From Arcuatula senhousia (taxonomy: Eukaryota > Mollusca > Bivalvia > Mytilida > Mytilidae): a DNA stretch of 64,000 nucleotides. The DNA lies in assembly GCA_963971305.1 (NCBI GenBank), contig OZ020313.1:53206203-53270202 (forward strand), in the 5' to 3' direction. This document shows, in pieces, positions 32,929 through 44,369 of this stretch; positions within the stretch are counted from its first letter, which is position 1; every line of letters begins with the position of its first letter. Made by a program: the position numbers and the translations under genes. The notes beneath the pieces were generated by a model. That model did no database searches and was not told where the DNA came from. It saw only the letters and a list, made by a program, of their open reading frames with translations.

Positions 32929-33497
32929 GACAGCAACCGGCTGATTGTCGAATGTAAATCTTCAGAGGAAGTGAATGCCTTACATGAACTAGAAGCCTCT
33001 TTTATATCAATGATTTTACAACAATCTTCGGCAATATGATTAAGTTTTGGCTCGCATGAGAGGAAAACTGGGCCCTCGAGACTTCGTACACTGCAATATG
33101 CGTCACCGGAACATCGCGAAGCGAATACTTCTTCCACTGATTTATCCTGATTTATAACAACTAACAGTTTATAGTAATAAAACTGATTGTGTCGGCCTTC
33201 AACTGGTCTGACAAACATTCCAGCGAGTAGATCATTCGGAGTTTTATTTCCGTTCACAGGAAGTTTACTATCTTTACTGATGTTGAAGTGACAAAGGGTA
33301 TAAGGTAACCCATGTTTGGTATCAAAGGAAGAAGTTGTAGAATTTACCTTGTTTGAACAACATCTTCGAATAAGTTCTAAAACGGCGGTTTTACCGCAAG
33401 AATTTCCACCAATTATAAAATTTGATCCGTCATCAAACGTCAGGGTTTGTGGCGTAGTAAAATGGATGAAATTATGAAATGAAACACTTCGAAGCAT
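32929..33497 (-). CDS. OLD-like copy 2, N-terminal fragment (Walker A)
   Basis: 189 codons from the ATG at 33497 to the LTR junction. Walker A GGNSCGKT is intact. The frame runs a short way into the LTR before a stop, so transcription through would give a truncated ATPase fragment of about 212 aa. An acceptor-like T-rich AG at 33550-33549 precedes it. Confidence 0.75.
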
Positions 33498-33550
33498 TGT
33501 TCATTGGATAGTTATTTGGAAAGAGTGTCCTGAAAAATTCACAGATGCCT

Positions 33551-34551
33551 AAAAAATAATACAAAACCACAAATCAGTTATTTGAACGTCTCGTACTCTT
33601 CCGAGAAGAAAAATAGTTTTATCTTATAGAGAATCAATATGTTACCTTGGTAACGGATCGATGCTTAAAATACTACGAGCATGAAATTTTACAGATTAAT
33701 GTGTGTAGAAATAGAATAATGTAAGAAGACAGTATTTTAAAATTATAGATGTTTTATGTACAAATGTACGGTTATCTATTACATAATCATGATTATACTT
33801 CGGCATTTAATCAAGTTATTATCACTGAAATGTTCACAAAATCGTTTCTGTTAAGATATACTGATTGATATATTGAATCGATATTCAATTACAAAATCAA
33901 GTTCTTTTCGACAGGTATATGACATCGATCTACACAATGATGTTAGTTTTCAAATAAATGATTGTATTGACGCTAACAAATGATTTAATAAGCAGAAAAA
34001 GAAAGAAAAAACCACGAATATCAAATACCTTGTTCTGTACATTGGATGAAGTGTTTTTCCCGGCTATCGATTCTACCACTACGGACAGGAGGTTATTCTT
34101 CTTTCATGTTACACGCATTGAGGAGGGGCGAACTTTGAGCAAAGAACTGAAGTAAAAACCTTTACTTTAAATCTTTTATATAATTCCATATGAACCAAAT
34201 CGGTTTAGACATATTATACCCTATAAAACATGTAATTTTGCACAATATAAATAATTAAGAAAATGCATTTAAAGGGTTAACACTGGAAACTATTAGTAGG
34301 TGAAGCGTGACATTATTAATCCCTGCAAACCTTACCAAAGTCCGTGAATCGGCCGCTCGTTCAAAAAAATTCTCTTAGACCACTAAAGATCACTAAACCA
34401 AAAGCAACCAAACTTTGTATGATTGACATAAAGCCAGGATATTAAGGTGTCAGTTTACAATTATTGTTTGAATTTGTGATTGAATAAAAAAAAAATAAAC
34501 ATGATGATATTGCTGAAAAGTGTAAATGGGCCTTTTTATGTCAAACCATCG
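33551..34551. other. Presumed intron or 5' flank of OLD-like copy 2
   Basis: No coding region or repeat partner is recognised. The short frame at 33958-34155 shows no motif. Confidence 0.3.
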
Positions 34552-34802
34552 GAAATCCAGGGGTTCTTGACTCGCTTACTCAATTATAACCCCTGGTCAT
34601 TACACGTGAAATAACTCGTTTTTGATAGTTTTATAACGAGCCTTCTGATTGGTCGCATTACATTTTTCTAATGGGATTTTAACATGTTTCTGTATTGAAA
34701 TTTTATGAAGTTCAAGATCAGATCAAGAATGCGGAAATGAAATTCATACGAAATGACTCAGGGGCAAGAAACGAGTAAGCGAGTGAAGAACCCCTGGGTT
34801 TC
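34552..34802. mobile_element. 250-bp inverted-repeat element
   Basis: CAGGGGTTCTTGACTCGCTT on the left and AAGCGAGTGAAGAACCCCTG on the right differ at one position. The TTTATGTCAAA sequence occurs on both outer flanks. CAGGGG ends recall hAT elements, but no 8-bp duplication is seen. Confidence 0.55.
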
Positions 34803-35324
34803 TAAAGATGTTTTATGTCAAATGGAACTTTTTCCAATGTTTTCAGTTTGTCACAGTAGAACGAAAACTTGCATATATAGATAAATATTTTCTTACTTAT
34901 ATGTTCAGCTCTATAAGCTCCACAAGAAGTGTCATTTGTGTCAAACTTGTCAGAAAACAACTTTTAGGGTTTATGGCCCTTAAAAATTCAACGATTGTGT
35001 TTTTGGCTGATAGAATGAAAACTTGCACATACAGAAAAGAGTTTGCTTGCTGAAATGGTCTGATGAATAGAAGTTTTACAGAAAGGTTAGGGTTAGCTTA
35101 ATTGTACATTGATTTGAAGTTGCCAGATAATATCTTAAAATGTAACAAAAAGCGGCGTTGTAATTGCTTGACATTTTATAGATTATAGATAATTGTAGAT
35201 TGTTGATTCCAAACTCTATCAAAGAGTTGTTAAAGACATTTTCATTTAAAGAAAAATATCATTAAAGACCACGCAAGAGATTCATGTTTCTGTGAGCCTC
35301 TAGTGTATATTTAAAGATGTTCGA
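34803..35324. other. Region with no supported gene
   Basis: A/T-rich; nothing recognised. Confidence 0.3.
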
Positions 35325-35515
35325 AATCCGACCAGTACCTCCCTGTGATGGAAGACGGGTCCTGCTCCAGCGACAACAAACAACAAAAGATTTTCTGGAG
35401 CAGCTAACACCGGCGGTGGTGTGTCATGGGCTGGACGACCCATGGCACATATAGTGTGTAATAGTCGCTGCTGAGGGGCATTCCCCTAAGGTCACGATTA
35501 TAACAACCCATTAGT
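35325..35515 (+). repeat. Dispersed repeat family F, copy 1
   Basis: About 180 bp closely matching 58030-58225: GAAGACGGGTCCTGCTCCAG, GGAGCAGCTAACACCGGCGG, CATGGGCTGGACGACCCATG and a CCCCTA end. Both copies have the same orientation, and the second ends in ATC repeats, like the 3' tail of a non-LTR element. Confidence 0.7.
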
Positions 35516-36335
35516 TAGTTTTCTTGTTAATTAGTTATAGTTTTCATCAAATAATTTTTAGATTCATTTAAAGATACTAGGTATAGGTTTGAGCGGAGAC
35601 CTTTATATACCATCTCTGCTTAAAACACCATAAAAAAGAAGAAACTGCAATATCAACTCTTTGAAAAAAACGTATTTGTGAAGTAGAATCACTTGTGGAT
35701 TTAGCAATAAAGTTAATAGCTATAATTGTACTATTTAAGGTCTAAAAATGTAGACAATATACTAGACTCAAGAAAGCGTTCGGTAAAGAACGTGTAATTT
35801 TATTGAAATCCGATGACATCCAAATACTAAAAAAACAGAAAGTGAATTTATTAAGAACGTGGTAAACATAGATGTTACTAAAATATGATTAAAGGTTCTT
35901 TTATAAAAATAATTCAATCCCTAACTGCCAAGCAAAATGGAATGCAAAATATAACAATCTAAATTTGGACATGATATGAAAACTATAGCAGCAGATAATA
36001 GAAACAGTTAATACAGAGGAATTACTACCCCCCAAAAATGAATAAATCCAAGTCCTCATGGGCATGACTTTGAATTTCTTTTAATATAGCGGAAGCCGTG
36101 ACATTTTCTATTTGTAATGTCTTAAGATAAATTAGAATCATTCTCTTATCTTTATTTGCATGATTTTCTCCGGTCCTAAGGGACGTTTCTATTAATTTTA
36201 CTTGTATGATGTTCAACATACCCTTTGTATTTTTATGCCCCAACTACAAAATTATGGGAGCATGTGATGTTCGTGTCCGTTAGTCCTAAATGAGGTTCAC
36301 GTAAAGGGTTCATTGTGGTTTTTCTGAACTGCCGC
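35516..36335. other. Region with no supported gene
   Basis: A/T-rich sequence with one 72-codon minus-strand frame (36025-36243) that is not recognised. Confidence 0.3.
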
Positions 36336-36339
36336 TTGG

Positions 36340-36405
36340 TTGTTGGCTGTGTCGCGTACACTTATTCCACATCTCATTGTTTTCTATTCAGTTCATTTCC
36401 AGTGT
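36340..36405. repeat. Dispersed repeat family D, inverted copy
   Basis: TGTCGCGTACACTTATTCCA then CATCTCATTGTTTTCTATTC, the reverse complement of the 10200 copy's start. Confidence 0.5.
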
Positions 36406-36924
36406 TGTGATGTAAGGCATTATGTCTTTTTGACATATTCTTGTTTCAAAACATTCTTGTTCGGTAATCTAAAAGTTTATTTGATGAGGGTTACAATCCT
36501 AAACCAAAATCGATGAATATCCACGATAATAGCACGTCTGTTTCACAATGTCTAAGACCTAGCTTGATCATTGCAAATATGTCTACAAAATGTCTAGACT
36601 GCAAATCCTTCAACTAAAACATCATAAGGCTGATGTGAATAAGTATTAACTATTAATGTATCAAGAACTAAACATGTAAGTCTTAGTTCAATGAGACTTG
36701 ATCGACATATGCATATGGTGCAGTAACATGAACTGAATGTTTATCCTTCATATAAGCATGCATCTGCTTCTCATTTCATACCGACGTGGGTTCAACTGCC
36801 GGTTGCAGTTAAGTGCGTGCGTGTGTGGGATGGGGGTTGTGTTGTGTTTCTGTCGTAATTCTCCGTAGTGGAGTTGAACTTTGATCGATTTGATCTTTAT
36901 TGTGTGTTTAGATTTTCTGCTTTG

Positions 36925-37050
36925 TCTAGAAATATTGATAAGCGGAAGGTTAGGCCAAAAAAATAGTCTAAACCCGCAATAATTTATATGTGCCTGTCCT
37001 AAGCCAGAAATCTTTGACAAAAGCTTTTGTTTCTACTTGTCTTTTTGATG
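36925..37050 (+). repeat. Dispersed repeat family G, inverted copy
   Basis: GGAAGGTTAGGCCAAAAAAA, TTATATGTGCCTGTCCTAAG and CTTTTGTTTCTACTTGTC match the reverse complement of 10435-10530. Confidence 0.45.
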
Positions 37051-37129
37051 TTTTTGTTCCTTGTTTAAGAAGAGGGTCTATATGTGACTATTTCAGGACT
37101 GGATTTGAATTATATGCATTTTATTTAGG

Positions 37130-37320
37130 CCATGGGCCAATTGCAGAACCGCGAGCAGCGCCTACTGGCCTCGTTGAAGCCTGCTGGCGGTTGTCCATTG
37201 TGGGTTTTTTTCTAAATTTCCGCTAGTTATGTGGGCTGTGTCGCGTACTCTTATTCCACATCTCATTATTTTCTATTTTGTGTCTACTGGGGTTGTCTTT
37301 TCCCATTTCAATATCAGATG
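37130..37320. repeat. Dispersed repeat family D, longer copy
   Basis: CTGGCCTCGTTGAAGCCTGC, GTTGTCCATTGTGGG, TGTGTCGCGTACTCTTATTC then CACATCTCATTATTTTC. The longest family D copy here. Confidence 0.5.
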
Positions 37321-37459
37321 TCTACACAGTACTTCCTTGCTTCTTCATGGGTACACTGATCATGAAATGATTCTGCGATCTCATGCAATATTTTGTTTTA
37401 TATTTTTGGCATGTGTAACGTTATACATATATGGGCAAAGAAAATAATAACAGAGAGAT

Positions 37460-37640
37460 ACCAATGTGGGTTCGAATGGGCAAAGACGAAATCAGTTAGC
37501 ACGAACACAGCACGAAGAACAGACAATATGAATAAAAAAAACACCAACTGTAAAGAAATCAATAACGCAAACTCAATTTGTAACGAGAGTGAACTCGTGT
37601 GCTCCAGAAGGGTAAGCATTTCCTGCGTGTTGCAAAACAT
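37460..37640 (+). repeat. Dispersed repeat family C, copy 3
   Basis: ATAACGCAAACTCAATTTGT, ACGAGAGTGAACTCGTGTGC, CTCCAGAAGGGTAAGCATTT and AAAACATCCGT. A worn relative of 3515-3780. Confidence 0.5.
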
Positions 37641-37719
37641 CCGTATCAGCTCGGTATTAAAGCACAAGTTAAGAACTTGCAAAGCGCAATTTGAAGAAAA
37701 ATGAGTTTTCACCCCTTTC

Positions 37720-38061
37720 TAGTTGATTTTCATATTGGTCCAGCTGCGAACAGAAATTTCTGAAAGTCATGAAAGACTTACAGTTTGTCATACTCAACAA
37801 TCCTGCCAAAATTCAAATCATTCCCATGAAAGGTTTCTGAGAAAAGCTTGACGGATATATTCAAGTCGATATTCATATTGGTCCAACCCCAAATAGGAAG
37901 TAGAGGTCCGACAGGTCTAAAAGTTGCTTCAGACATACAGTTTGTCATAATAATTTCAAATTATTCCCATGTACGATTAAGGAAAACTTGACGGAAATTT
38001 TCAAGCCGATTTTCATATCTGTCCAGTCGATCCGACAGGTCTTAAAATCGCTAAGGACGTA
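37720..38061 (+). repeat. Diverged tandem array, unit about 130 bp, interrupted at 38061
   Basis: Units start with GATTTTCATATTGGTCCA-like sequence near 37725, 37865 and 38005, and share ACAGTTTGTCATA and AATCATTCCCATG segments. The third unit is cut at 38061 and resumes at 42282. Confidence 0.7.
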
Positions 38062-38867
38062 GGGACAAATGGGGTAAGTGGACACATTAAGCATATATTG
38101 GTTTTTCAATCAGATAGAACAGTCTGCATTTGTTATGGCTATATGTTTACATATTACCTAACATGTTGTTTTTCATTTATGATAAGTTATTTCGATATCA
38201 CAATACACTAATCTGCCATACAGGGGCTAAGACAAGACATCAAAAAGTGACCACTTACCCCATGCATTGGGGTAAGTGGTCATATTCGCTTAAATTGTAA
38301 AACATCATGGCAATTCCTTCTTTTGTAGTTAACTTTGAGTGTTGGCACTTTATTTGAATTTAAAGCATATGTTTGAAGAAAGTACAATGGTGCAAGCGTG
38401 CAATCAATAATTCATCCGTATGCATATCCATAATTTATGGACATAAACACAACTAAAAAACGCGTATGAGATAGAGACTTTTACTACAGGTCAAACATTT
38501 TTACTACAGTCATCACTTTTCAGGAGTGGAATCAATTAGTACATGTTGTGTTTTAATTCATACCAAATGAAACACATATGTGCAGGAGCGGTTATACAGG
38601 TACATCATGCTAGAAATTTCCAACCCGTTGTATTACAGATCTACTGGCTACATAGGGTGGTCAATTGGAAAAGGACCCGTCAATCAGTCAATGTCTTATG
38701 TGGGATTACATGTATACATGTTTTGATATTGTGGTCTAAGACTCTGAGAGTCGAAGTTTATACAATGTTTAGACCAATGGATGACTTCCATGCATATGAA
38801 ATCACTTTCAGAAGTTCAGTTATAGTGTCATGAACTTTAAAATAATATGATGCAGGTTAAACCTGTG

Positions 38868-39163
38868 ACGCTCCCGAAGTCCGAATGTATCCTTAAATAT
38901 TTTACATGTTGAAATAAGTTTTCAAATGTTTATTTGGCAATTAATTGAAACAAAATCTTATTCGAAAATAAAAACAAACTAGCTTTTCTTGTGGGTCCTG
39001 TGTGCGCTTAATGACGTCAGAAATTTTCAAAGAAAAAAAGCGTTAAGAAGACGCAGAAAGTCCGGGAAACCGCGCGTGGTTTACCGGACGTTGAAGGAAA
39101 ATTGAGCCCATAGTACAACTAGAATATTGACATTTCTACCATTATCGCTCCCTTCGGGAGCGT
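38868..39163. mobile_element. ACGCTCCCGA-ended element, copy 1
   Basis: Ends ACGCTCCCGAAG and inverted CTTCGGGAGCGT. The interior shares AAACAAACTAGCTTTTCTTG, TTTACCGGACGTTGAAGG and ATATTGACATTTCTACCATT with the copy 540 bp downstream. 296 bp. Confidence 0.7.
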
Positions 39164-39407
39164 ATCAATAGATCATCGAAATAGTTGATTGGGTCAAATA
39201 GAGTAAACCATTTTAGTTATTTTGTGGTTGAGTTGTTGTCTCTTCGACATAATTCCCAGCTTCATATGTTTTCCTATTTTTTCTATACAAATTTGCACAT
39301 TTGAATGGTTATAACAAGTTCCTCATACCAATTGTTTCGCGTTATACATGGAATACTGAAATTCTAATTTGCCAGATTCCGATAATATGAGGCAGGTAAA
39401 ACCTGTT

Positions 39408-39649
39408 ACGCTCCCGAGATTTCAATTAATTTATTATTTTTTTTGTTCGAAAATAAAAACAAACTAGCTTTTCTTGTGGGTTACGTGAGCGTTTAATGAC
39501 GTCTAAAATTTTCAAAGATAAAAACGTTAAAAAGACGTCGAAAGTTCGGGAAAACAAGCGCGTGCTATACCGGACGTTGAAGGAAAATTCAGCTCATAGT
39601 ACAACTAAAATATTGACATTTCTACCATTATAGCTCCCTTCGGGAGCGT
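39408..39649. mobile_element. ACGCTCCCGA-ended element, copy 2
   Basis: 242 bp, same orientation and same internal blocks as copy 1. CAGGTAAAACCTGT precedes it as CAGGTTAAACCTGT precedes copy 1, so the repeated unit may start about 25 bp earlier than the inverted ends. Confidence 0.7.
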
Positions 39650-40297
39650 ATTACTTGTACTTGATATGCATTTTTTTCTTTATGTCAATTAGAATTCTCA
39701 TAAACTGAACAAACTTTTTTTATTTAGTTGCTTTTTTGATATTTTAGTGTTTGTCACACTGAAATTGAATCAATTCACGTCCAGATTTGCCAGTGCAGGA
39801 CTCGTGGTACCAATATTCATTTCTGTTGTATAATATCCGGCATTGATTAATTTTTGAACAAGATTTCAAAGAAATGAAATCAACCCTTTGTCTGCACATT
39901 TACAGTTGTGTTGTCTCTTTGACAGATTTCCCATTTCCACTCTTTTCAATACACAAAAGTTGCATTGTAAGTAGGGACAATTTAGAAGCAATTACCAAAT
40001 ATGCATTGTCCACTTTCACCAACATGTTGGGGTAAGTGGACACCTCCTTTTTCAGCTAGATTTACAGCCAAAATAGAAAATAACTATGTTCGAATGTATT
40101 TTTAGGATAAATGCAATATAATTTCATCTGTTTTAAGCTATAAATGCACGGTTAGGATTTTCATGTTTATACAGAGATATCGTTCAGAAAACAAGAAATT
40201 AATTTCATGCAAATTGTTCTTTTTCCCTTTCAATGTCCAATGACGTCATAAACCAAGAACGAGGGAACGTGTCTCCTCCAGGAAACACTGCATTTTA

Positions 40298-41707
40298 TGG
40301 CCCTGTCACACTATAACGTTTTAGCCAACGTGTGCCGACGTTTTAGAATATATTTTCAACACGCTGGTGTGCGTTGCGTAAGTTTTGTACACGTTATGAA
40401 CACGCAACAAACACGTTAGCGAACGTCAGCGTGCGTTGGTGATCGCCGAGTGCGTCGCAAATTTTTCAACATGCTTAAAATTTCCGACGTTCGCCAACGT
40501 GTTAGAAATAAATTATTCGAACGCTAGGAATAAGTTAGAAGGACGTTATACACACGCTGATGTACGCTATGTGGTCGTTGTGCGCACGTTGAAATGCGTT
40601 TGACGAACGCTAAGCTAAATGGAAACTAACGTGTCTAGCGATAATGCAACGCACGTCTAGCGTCAGTCTAACGACGAAGAAACCTATTCAACGTGTTTAA
40701 AACGTGTACAGAGCGTCATTGTAACGAACGAGTAGCGTATCAACCTCAGAATTTTATAATTTAGATTAAATTACAAGGGAGAAAGTCAATTTCAAAAGCT
40801 TCAAATACTAATTCAAACCTGAAAAAAAATCTTTAACAAAAATAATGAACAAAGCCAAAAAAATTCTTGAATATAACAAAGATAACCCAGATTGTCTGGA
40901 ATTGAAAGTAATTCTTGCAAATTGCAATACACCTGTCGTGTTTTCGATGATTTTTTTTTGGGTAGAAAAATACTCAAATACAACAAGTAACGACAGTCTT
41001 ACTTCAATACTCATTTGAAATAATGTGTATTTTAAATATTCAATAAGCACACGCATTTTTCTCTATTCAGGACATTGCGATCATTCTGGGTTAGTCATCT
41101 ACAGACCGGTATTTCTTACATATATATACTCATTTGAGATTTTGAGAGTTTGTTAACAAGCGCATGCATTCCTCTCTGTATATTTTTGACATATCAAAAT
41201 ATAAAATCTACACTATATTTTCAAAAATCATCACTTTTGGTTAAAAAACGGCTTTAGAATAATTATACAATTCATATTACCAGAACGCTGAAAACCAATA
41301 TTTTTATAACGAAACTAAATTTCTATAATTATTAATTAATCCAGCAATACATTTAAGCCAGAAAATAGATATATTTGGGCTATTACGAAATGATACTAAA
41401 GAAATTAACAGAAATCCTATAGGTCTCCCCACCGAGAGAAAAAATATAAGTTAGACTAACGCTATGAATGCGTTCTGCAGTCGTCACACATGCGCTAGGC
41501 AAACGTCAAGTACGCCGGACGAACGCTATAGATAAGTTTTGAATAAGTTTGTCGTGCGTTGCAGGTAGTTAGTCTGACGCCTTGTGGTCGTTCAACGAGA
41601 TATTTTTTGAAACTTTTTACAGCGACTGCCAACGTGTTCCAACGTTTTAGAAAATTATTCGAACGTTCGGCACACGTTGGCTAAAACGTTATAGTGTGAC
41701 AGGGCCA
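40298..41707. mobile_element. 1,410-bp foldback element with repeated ACGT-type words, TTA duplication
   Basis: The terminal inverted repeats begin TGGCCCTGTCACACTATAAC and continue, with mismatches, for about 45 bp. TTA flanks both sides (40295-40297, 41708-41710). The outer 300-450 bp on each side are crowded with AACGT, AACGTG and ACGCT words. The central 700 bp is A/T-rich and lacks them. No transposase. Confidence 0.8.
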
Positions 41708-42281
41708 TTATTATGTAGACACGCCTCTTTAATAAAACTTTGATTGATATTAAAAACGCACGCTTGCGTCCGAAGTGTCATTTTATAATGTCATTATGGG
41801 CATAATGTCTTGTAAACATGCAAAAGGGGGGTTTCTGGTGGGGCGTCGATTTGGCGGGTACATCTCATACACGGCGCCATATTTTCACAGTTTCAACATT
41901 TTTCCCCCCAAAAATATATAATTAAACTGATTGTTATGCCTGTCAACACTTCAAATCGTTATTAGAATGTCGATTTTTCAGCTTTTTGGAATCATGTTTA
42001 CATTTCATTGAAGTTTCTCTCTCGACGGACTCTTTGTTTCCTCAAAATACCTTTGAAACTGAGTTGCAATATTTTGTAATTACTATTTTTCATAATTCAA
42101 TGTAAAACTAATTCAATTACACATGAATTACCGTAGAAATAGCAGTAGAGACCAATGACATTGAAATCACTCACCAATGTTTATTCGTGTGGAATGGGAG
42201 ACAACTCGAATTCAGGAACGTGACCGATAACGCAATCGATTTGACCAGTTACCCCATGTGTCCACTTACCCCAAATGCCCC

Positions 42282-42370
42282 TATAGTTTGTAATACTAAA
42301 CCATCCTACCAAATTTCAAATCATTCCCATGTATGGTTTTTGGGAAATGCTAGACCGAAATTTGTCGGAC
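42282..42370 (+). repeat. Continuation of the 37720 tandem array
   Basis: TAGTTTGTAATACTAAACCA then CAAATTTCAAATCATTCCCA continues the unit broken at 38061. Confidence 0.6.
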
Positions 42371-42450
42371 GTACGAGATGTGGAATAAAAGCATGCGATC
42401 ACAATGAAAAACAGCCAACAGCCTTCAACGATGCCTGTAGGAAACATTCC
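42370..42450. repeat. Dispersed repeat family D, copy
   Basis: GAGATGTGGAATAAAAGCAT, then AACAGCCTTCAACGATGCC. Resembles the start of the 10200 copy. Confidence 0.4.
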
Positions 42451-42559
42451 CCGCCCCCAAAACCAGTCGTCATTCCGAAAGTGGTCAATTTGACAATTAA
42501 GAGGAAATAATTCCTATAATCTTAATGATGCTGAAAAGGGTAGGTTGCTTCGGAAATCT

Positions 42560-42665
42560 CTTACTTTTCGAGCAGCATGTCGTACCCTGTACGTTTTAGG
42601 CCCATTAAGGTAAGTCAACTGCACTGGACACATGCAGCCTTTGGTTGACTTACCGCCCACATTTC
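42560..42665 (+). repeat. Dispersed repeat family B, copy 3
   Basis: ACCCTGTACGTTTTAGGCCC, CTGCACTGGACACATGCAGC and TTACCGCCCACATTTCAGA, the same order as at 3215-3370. Confidence 0.6.
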
Positions 42666-43895
42666 AGATGGAATTCAATTTTTATTTTAAAAGCAGACCA
42701 AATTAAATTACAATAACAAAAATATTACCCATTTTGATCCCTAATTAAGGGTTTCTGCTATCTCATTTATGTCCCTTTTGGTAATAATTTTGGGGGGATT
42801 CGAAGTGTCTCAAAATAATTCATTAAGAAAAAGGGGAGGTTGAAATAATTCTTGACAAGACCTTGCTAAACAAAATCAAAAATCGGACTTTAAAAAAATT
42901 AAAAAGTTGCTTTTGACCTTTTTTCTAAATGAAAAGGGGGAGGGGCAATGGCCAAGGTTTAATAGTAATGCATGTCAATGTCAAATTTCATAGCTATTGG
43001 CCAACTAGAACCGAAATCAATCATTTATTGGTATGAAACATTATTGTAAAATTTCACAGCTTGTGGTAACCCAGACCAAAAGTTATTGTGGGAACAAACA
43101 AAAAAGTTTTTAATCCTTACGAAAAATTGGGGCCCCAAAATCAATCCCATTGATCCCTTTATGGTAAGGAACATCACTGTCAAACATACATGTAGCTATC
43201 GGATAACTAGAACTTGTTATTGTGGGAACACTAAGTCAACGCCGACAGCATACCATAATTTTCACAAACTTGGATTAACTTCCTAGAGACAAAGTGTTAA
43301 AAGTTCCCCTTCAGTGTTTTTTTAACGGACAGACGGATGCCTAGTGATGACGATATCTGAAATATTGAGCAGTAAATAGGGATAATTGGAATCGATATAG
43401 TGATCGTAGGAGCGACTTAGTTGATGGAAATTGCCAATTTCAGTTTCCAAGAGGTCAAAAACATTACGACTGCATGTTAGGCGACAAGGACGTCCATCTT
43501 CTGCAGAAGGCCACATTTATACTACCGATTCATAAAGTCTTGTATTTGTATTTATTTCACACTTCCTGTGACCAATAATGCATTGCTTGGAGAAAATCAA
43601 CGATTACCCAACAGCAGGGGGGATATTCCAAAATTCACAAGTTTGTCAAAACAGGAAAGTTTTTTTACAAAAACAAAGTAGGTGCATATAGCGTTCAGGT
43701 TCGTTAAGTTGTTAGTCGAGGCATTGTCTTTCAAACATATTTTCATAAATAATTCATGGTTTTATAGCACCCATGCCAACAAGGAATCTCTGAACCACTG
43801 CTAACTCAGTTAAACCCTGCTATCCCAAAATGACTAAGTCCATATACATGAAGCTGATATCTGACAGACCTAATTTTAGAACTTGATATAGGACT
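42666..43895. other. Region with no supported gene; weak tandem structure at 42955-43260
   Basis: Two to three blocks with CAAATTTCATAGCTATTGGC-like and GTTATTGTGGGAACA sequence spaced about 130 bp suggest an old tandem array. Nothing coding is recognised. Confidence 0.3.
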
Positions 43896-44159
43896 CAGGG
43901 TTCCCACTATTTTTTGGACACAAAATTCAAGGGTATTGAGGTCATTTTCAAGGATTAAAATAGTCCGCTAAAATTTAAAACATCCAATATTTTCTGCCTT
44001 TTTTATCAAATGGTGAACAACTCTGCATATTACAAAATTCCAGGGGTTTTCAAGGATATTTGATAAAATTAAAGGATTTTTCCAGGTCTTTGAACATTGA
44101 AATGAAATTCAAGGACTTTTCCAGGTTTCCTTGAATTCAAGGATGGCATGGGAACCCTG
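43896..44159. mobile_element. 264-bp hAT-like MITE
   Basis: Ends CAGGGTTCCCA and TGGGAACCCTG. AGGACT occurs immediately outside both ends (43890-43895 and 44160-44165). The interior repeats CAAGGAT/AAGGATTTTTCCAGG words. CAGGG-type ends are typical of hAT, whose duplications are usually 8 bp; here 6 bp match. Confidence 0.7.
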
Positions 44160-44199
44160 AGGACTTCATATATATATATCTATGTGCGTGTGCGTGTGT

Positions 44200-44295
44200 T
44201 TTACACCCTTTATCGACTCACCTGGACCATGTAGGGCAGTCAGTTTTAATGGTGGAGGAAACCACCGACCTTATCAGGAAACTGACAAACCTTAT
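44200..44295 (-). repeat. SINE tail relic (reverse orientation)
   Basis: On the minus strand it holds the CACCATTAAAACTGACTGCC and CATGG block seen in the SINE at 2645-2905. The head is missing. Confidence 0.55.
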
Positions 44296-44369
44296 CATAA
44301 ACAGACGTAAATATATATGAAGCTATGTACTAAATATAGGTCAAGTATTTGTAGGGACTTGGAACTGCT

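Larger units (their letters stand above)
25940..33497 (-). pseudogene. OLD-family ATPase-TOPRIM gene, copy 2, split by an LTR retrotransposon
   Basis: Three minus-strand pieces follow the order of the intact gene at 5284-7326. 33497-32929 holds the start MLRSVSFHNF and Walker A. 27500-26853 holds RSIGPLQW, Walker B TIEEPERGMHPH and THNP. 26785-25940 holds FVEGFTDK, the DFD motif and a basic tail. Between the first two lies a 5,428-bp element with 5-bp duplications. Between the last two an A7 run (26862-26868) carries one extra base. Excluding the element and one duplication, the span is 2,125 nt, one more than a multiple of three, so the single extra base accounts for the whole frame problem. 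The inferred ancestor had 707 aa. The protein differs clearly from copy 1, so the duplication is old but the insertion is young. Confidence 0.85.
38062..42281. mobile_element. 4.2-kb TA-flanked inverted-repeat element with nested insertions
   Basis: Termini GGGACAAATGGGGTAAGTGG and, inverted, GGGGCATTTGGGGTAAGTGG, both continuing ACACAT. TA flanks both ends. Outside, the tandem unit continues across the insertion. The end word recurs in two internal palindromes (38251-38279 and about 40007-40042). Inside sit two ACGCTCCCGA elements and a 1,410-bp element. No transposase is recognised. TA duplication suggests Tc1/mariner/pogo, by inference. Confidence 0.65.

Noticed and set aside
42187..42510. 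107-codon plus-strand ORF
   Set aside because: Crosses the right end of the 4.2-kb element and two repeat families, with no motif.
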